From an uncultured Sphingomonadaceae bacterium (GTDB lineage: Bacteria; Pseudomonadota; Alphaproteobacteria; Sphingomonadales; Sphingomonadaceae), in contig CALKXX010000027.1 of the NCBI GenBank assembly GCA_938003725.1, positions 1-9,312 on the forward strand: a stretch of DNA of 9,312 bases, read 5' to 3'. The position numbers were made by a program, and so were the translations under genes. Below, one piece after another: positions 6,930 to 9,312 of this stretch. Within the stretch, counting starts at the first letter, position 1. Each line of letters begins with the position of its first letter. The notes beneath the pieces are model-generated. The model was not told the DNA's origin. It was given only the letters and a program-made list of their open reading frames with translations, and did no database searches.

Positions 6930-7692
6930 GCGATTTGATATTGAGGTCTCGTCGTTGCTTGGGGACATTCCTCACGGGTTTCTTGGGCGCGGCGGTGGCT
7001 TGTCGACGGGTATATATGCTGGCTTGAATGTAGGGCTTGGCAGCGATGATGATCGCGGCGTGATACAGGAAAACCGGCGGCGTGCGAAAGACGCGGTTTT
7101 CCCCGGTAGCGAACTGATCACCGTGCATCAGGTGCATAGCCCCGATGTCGTAACGGTAAGCCAACCCATTTCTTTGGAACAACGCCCCCATGTTGATGGG
7201 ATGGTCACCCGTCACCCGGGCTTGTTACTCGGGATACTGACCGCCGACTGTGTGCCCGTGCTGTTTCATGATCCGGTGGCAAAGGTCGTTGGTGCGGCCC
7301 ATGCCGGATGGAAGGGGGCGATCGCAGGCGTGACGGACAACGTGATTACCGCGATGGCGGAACTGGGGGCTGATCGAGATCATATCAATTGCGCCATAGG
7401 TCCTTGTATCGGCCAGGACAGCTATGAGGTGGATAGCAAATTTCAGCAGAGGTTTGTCAACTCTGACCCGGCTAATATTGCTTTTTTTTATGCCGGGAAA
7501 ATCGGTCATTTCCAGTTTGATATCGAATCCTATGTTGCGGACCGATTGCGCAGAGCGGGAGTGAAAGTAATCGAAAAGCTGGGCCTTGATACATATGCTG
7601 ATGAGGATCGATACTATAGCTATCGCCGATCTTGCCACCGGGAGGAGCCCGGCTATGGTCGGCAAATCTCGCTCATCGGCCTGAAAGGGTAG
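6895..7692 (+). CDS. yfiH: YfiH/LACC1-family protein (purine nucleoside phosphorylase / polyphenol oxidase fold)
   Basis: This 265-residue protein belongs to the Cu-oxidase_4/YfiH family. Once called laccases, members are now known mainly as purine nucleoside phosphorylases and adenosine deaminases (LACC1, YlmD); some have been reported as cell-wall editing factors. The metal/active-site set is intact: the second His of VHQVHS (His81), Cys119 in LTADCVPV, and His136 in AAHAGWKG, with Cys and His 17 apart as I recall for YlmD. GRGGGLSTG (31-39) and AIGPCIG (167-173) are also family hallmarks. The start is uncertain: ATG 6895 overlaps pepN by 35 nt, and a TTG at 6922 overlaps by 8 nt and gives 256 residues, nearer the usual N-terminus. 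Neither has a well-spaced SD. It ends in tandem TAG TAG. A T8 run (7482-7489) lies in the coding frame. Confidence 0.88.
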   Translation: MCANRLSKALPERFDIEVSSLLGDIPHGFLGRGGGLSTGIYAGLNVGLGSDDDRGVIQENRRRAKDAVFPGSELITVHQVHSPDVVTVSQPISLEQRPHVDGMVTRHPGLLLGILTADCVPVLFHDPVAKVVGAAHAGWKGAIAGVTDNVITAMAELGADRDHINCAIGPCIGQDSYEVDSKFQQRFVNSDPANIAFFYAGKIGHFQFDIESYVADRLRRAGVKVIEKLGLDTYADEDRYYSYRRSCHREEPGYGRQISLIGLKG

Positions 7693-7702
7693 TAGGGTAG
7701 TG
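7687..7702 (+). repeat. 8-bp tandem duplication at the yfiH-symporter junction
   Basis: GGGTAGTA (7687-7694) is followed directly by GGGTAGTG (7695-7702). The first copy holds the yfiH stop (TAG 7690-7692) and the second ends in the GTG start of the symporter gene. The duplication gives two GGG purine cores, one 10 nt and one 2 nt before the start. Confidence 0.8.
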
Positions 7703-9106
7703 AGCGCAGAACGGATAGGTTTGTTCGGAGGGCTTGGCCTGTTCCTCATCATGCTGCTATTGCCTGTGCCGCAATCCATGAGCGAGCAGGCATGGCATGT
7801 CGCGGCACTTACAATATTGATGGCGACATGGTGGATGACACAGGCTGTTCCTCTGACAGCAACCGCTTTGCTGCCGTTTCTGGCGCTCCCGATATTTGAT
7901 GTGATGACGGCGAAAGAAGCGGCTAGCCAATATTATTCGCCGATCTTGTTCCTTATCCTGGGCGGTGCATTTTTGGCGCTGGCGATTGAACGGGTTGGAC
8001 TTCACCGGCGGTTGGCCTTGGCGATTATCGGGATGGCGGGCAAAAGCGCCTGGGGAATATTATTGGCCTTTATGATCGCCACGGCTATTCTCAGCATGCT
8101 TATTTCAAATACGTCATCGACACTGATCATGGTGCCGATCGCGTTGGCAGTGTTGGTCGCCGGCGGTGTGGCGAAAGGTGAGACCGAGGGTTTCGCTGGC
8201 GCACTGGTGATGGGGGTTGCCTTCGCCGCGTCGATTGGAGGCCTTGGAACCTTGGTCGGCAGCCCGACAAATGCAATCGCGGCGGGCCTGATCAACAAGA
8301 CCCTTTCCATGGAAATTGATTTTCTAACGTGGATGAAGTTTGGAATGCCCATTGTCATTATTGGTATTCCGGTACTGGCCGCTATTTTGATTTTGGTGCA
8401 AAAAGTCGGACGGCACAGCTTCGATGGGGTCAAAGCGCAGGCCGCAATTGGATCGCCCGGACCTTGGAGTATCCCTGAAAAAAGGCTTTTGCCGGTCGTT
8501 GCCGTCGTGGTTCTGGGATGGCTATTCTTACCGCAACTCAAATCCTTTCTTCCGGACGGGGCGTTGCATGATGGCAGTATCGCAATCTTCGGCGGCTTGT
8601 TGCTTTTCATGTTGCCTGATGGGACCGGGCGGCGGCTGTTAAATTGGGACGAAGCGGATCGCGCCCCTTGGGGTGTGATCATGATGTTCGGCGGCGGACT
8701 GGCACTGGCGGCAGGGATCATCGAATCCGGCCTGGCTGATTGGTTGGGGGCTGCCCTTTCTCCCCTCAAAACCGTGCCGGTAATCGTTATCGCCGTCGCA
8801 TTGGTTGCGTTGGTGATACTGGTCACCGAATTTGCCTCGAATGTGGCAACGGCAAGCGGGATTATGCCGGTCGTCGCAAGCCTGATCCTGGCAACCGGTG
8901 TAGACCCAGTGCTACTCGCCGTGCCAGCCGCGATGGCAGCTAGCTGGGGCTTCATGCTACCATCGGGTACAGGCCCTAATGCCATTGCCTGGTCGACCGG
9001 ACATATTGAGCTGCCGAAAATGTTGAAATCAGGGTTCCTGCTCGACCTCGCCGGGATCCCGATCATTATCGGGTGCATATGGTTGGTTGCAGTTGTAACC
9101 AGTTAA
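7700..9106 (+). CDS. SLC13/DASS-family sodium:dicarboxylate (or sulfate) symporter
   Basis: This 468-residue inner-membrane transporter has roughly a dozen hydrophobic segments, the usual size for bacterial DASS proteins such as VcINDY. It has both halves of the inverted-repeat fold. The first half has the SNT substrate/sodium motif LISNTSSTLIMVP (134-146) and LVGSPTNAIA (185-194). The second has the matching ASNVATASGIMPV (379-391) and LPSGTGPNAIAWSTG (420-434). Together these point to Na+-driven uptake of C4-dicarboxylates or a related anion; sulfate and citrate are alternatives that sequence cannot exclude. Start is GTG 7700, 7 nt after the yfiH stop, with AAAGGG 10 nt upstream. It probably shares a transcript with pepN and yfiH, and the next gene follows after 47 nt with no terminator visible between. 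Confidence 0.88.
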   Translation: MSAERIGLFGGLGLFLIMLLLPVPQSMSEQAWHVAALTILMATWWMTQAVPLTATALLPFLALPIFDVMTAKEAASQYYSPILFLILGGAFLALAIERVGLHRRLALAIIGMAGKSAWGILLAFMIATAILSMLISNTSSTLIMVPIALAVLVAGGVAKGETEGFAGALVMGVAFAASIGGLGTLVGSPTNAIAAGLINKTLSMEIDFLTWMKFGMPIVIIGIPVLAAILILVQKVGRHSFDGVKAQAAIGSPGPWSIPEKRLLPVVAVVVLGWLFLPQLKSFLPDGALHDGSIAIFGGLLLFMLPDGTGRRLLNWDEADRAPWGVIMMFGGGLALAAGIIESGLADWLGAALSPLKTVPVIVIAVALVALVILVTEFASNVATASGIMPVVASLILATGVDPVLLAVPAAMAASWGFMLPSGTGPNAIAWSTGHIELPKMLKSGFLLDLAGIPIIIGCIWLVAVVTS

Positions 9107-9140
9107 CTTTTCAGGCATAGGCCCGCTGATGATATTGTGT

Positions 9141-9145
9141 GGGAG
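9141..9145 (+). promoter_or_regulatory. Ribosome binding site of the Cys/Met-metabolism PLP enzyme gene
   Basis: GGGAG lies 8 nt before ATG 9154. The earlier ATG at 9147 is only 1 nt away from it and its frame closes after four codons, so the SD supports ATG 9154. Confidence 0.7.
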
Positions 9146-9153
9146 CATGACCA

Positions 9154-9312
9154 ATGGCTGATAAGAAAAATGATATTCCAGGAGTGCCGGTGACACGGCG
9201 TATGCCAAAAACACCGATCGAGGAAATTGGCGGCCGGAAACTGAAGCCTGCTACATTGATGATGGGACATGGCTTTGATCCCGTGCTTTCCGAAGGGTCA
9301 TTAAAACCACCG
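9154..9312 (+). CDS. Cystathionine gamma-synthase-family PLP enzyme (N-terminal 53 codons only)
   Basis: An open frame of 53 codons runs from ATG 9154 to the right edge. Its later part, LKPATLMMGHGFDPV and then LSEGSLKPP, resembles the N-terminus of Cys/Met-metabolism PLP enzymes (cystathionine gamma-synthase, cystathionine gamma-lyase, methionine gamma-lyase). There, a 'T..M..G..P....G...PP' segment leads into the first core strand. The ISIGG-like region before it (PIEEIGGRKL, 21-30) is as I recall for a sphingomonad subgroup. The PLP lysine and substrate-determining residues are outside the window, so the reaction cannot be chosen. It is in the same direction as the symporter gene 47 nt upstream. 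Confidence 0.65.
   Translation, partial: MADKKNDIPGVPVTRRMPKTPIEEIGGRKLKPATLMMGHGFDPVLSEGSLKPP

Noticed and set aside
8002..9078. Long minus-strand open frame (358 codons) opposite the symporter gene
   Set aside because: It is the antisense of a clear DASS transporter. The predicted protein is low-complexity, rich in Pro, Ile, Ala and Ser, and has no domain I recognise; it looks like a frame left open by codon bias.
9147..9161. Alternative start ATG 9147 for the last gene, or a mini-leader
   Set aside because: The frame closes after four codons (ATG ACC AAT GGC TGA) and the SD is only 1 nt away, whereas ATG 9154 has proper spacing.

Overview
The window looks like ordinary chromosomal DNA from an alphaproteobacterium, most likely a sphingomonad-type one of moderate GC. 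That placement rests on remembered resemblance of the PepN, multicopper-oxidase-fold (YfiH) and cystathionine gamma-synthase-family proteins to sphingomonad versions and on gene style; no search was run. I see no RNA gene, CRISPR array, insertion sequence, prophage or island signature, and no new multi-gene system. The most unusual items are a 25-codon leader gene in front of an ABC-transporter operon and a triple 21-bp repeat that holds the stop codons of two convergent genes.

Layout. Positions 1-1247 (minus strand) are the start of a transporter operon: a 25-aa leader ORF overlapping glpS by ATGA, then glpS, then after 2 nt the first 24 codons of glpT. GlpS and GlpT are the two ATPases of a Rhizobium-type glycerol ABC importer; the permease and binding-protein genes would lie beyond the left edge. 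A regulatory stretch of about 200 bp (1248-1448) separates this from a divergent two-gene unit, 1449-3400 (plus strand): a PLP-dependent low-specificity threonine aldolase coupled by an ATGA overlap to an EamA/DMT exporter. The exporter converges with a minus-strand YeeZ-like atypical SDR protein (3444-4247), and the junction is built from three 21-bp repeats.

From about 4305 to the right edge all genes are on the plus strand and tightly packed: pepN (M1 aminopeptidase), a YfiH/LACC1-type purine-nucleoside phosphorylase/oxidase, an SLC13/DASS dicarboxylate-type symporter, and the start of a Cys/Met-metabolism PLP enzyme. Overlaps or gaps of -35 (or -8), +7 and +47 nt suggest an operon.

As a theme the window is nutrient scavenging: glycerol import, threonine cleavage with a possible amino-acid exporter, peptide degradation, nucleoside salvage, dicarboxylate uptake and sulfur amino-acid metabolism. 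No sequence evidence ties these into one pathway. Several starts lack a clear Shine-Dalgarno sequence, so some start choices are stated as uncertain.
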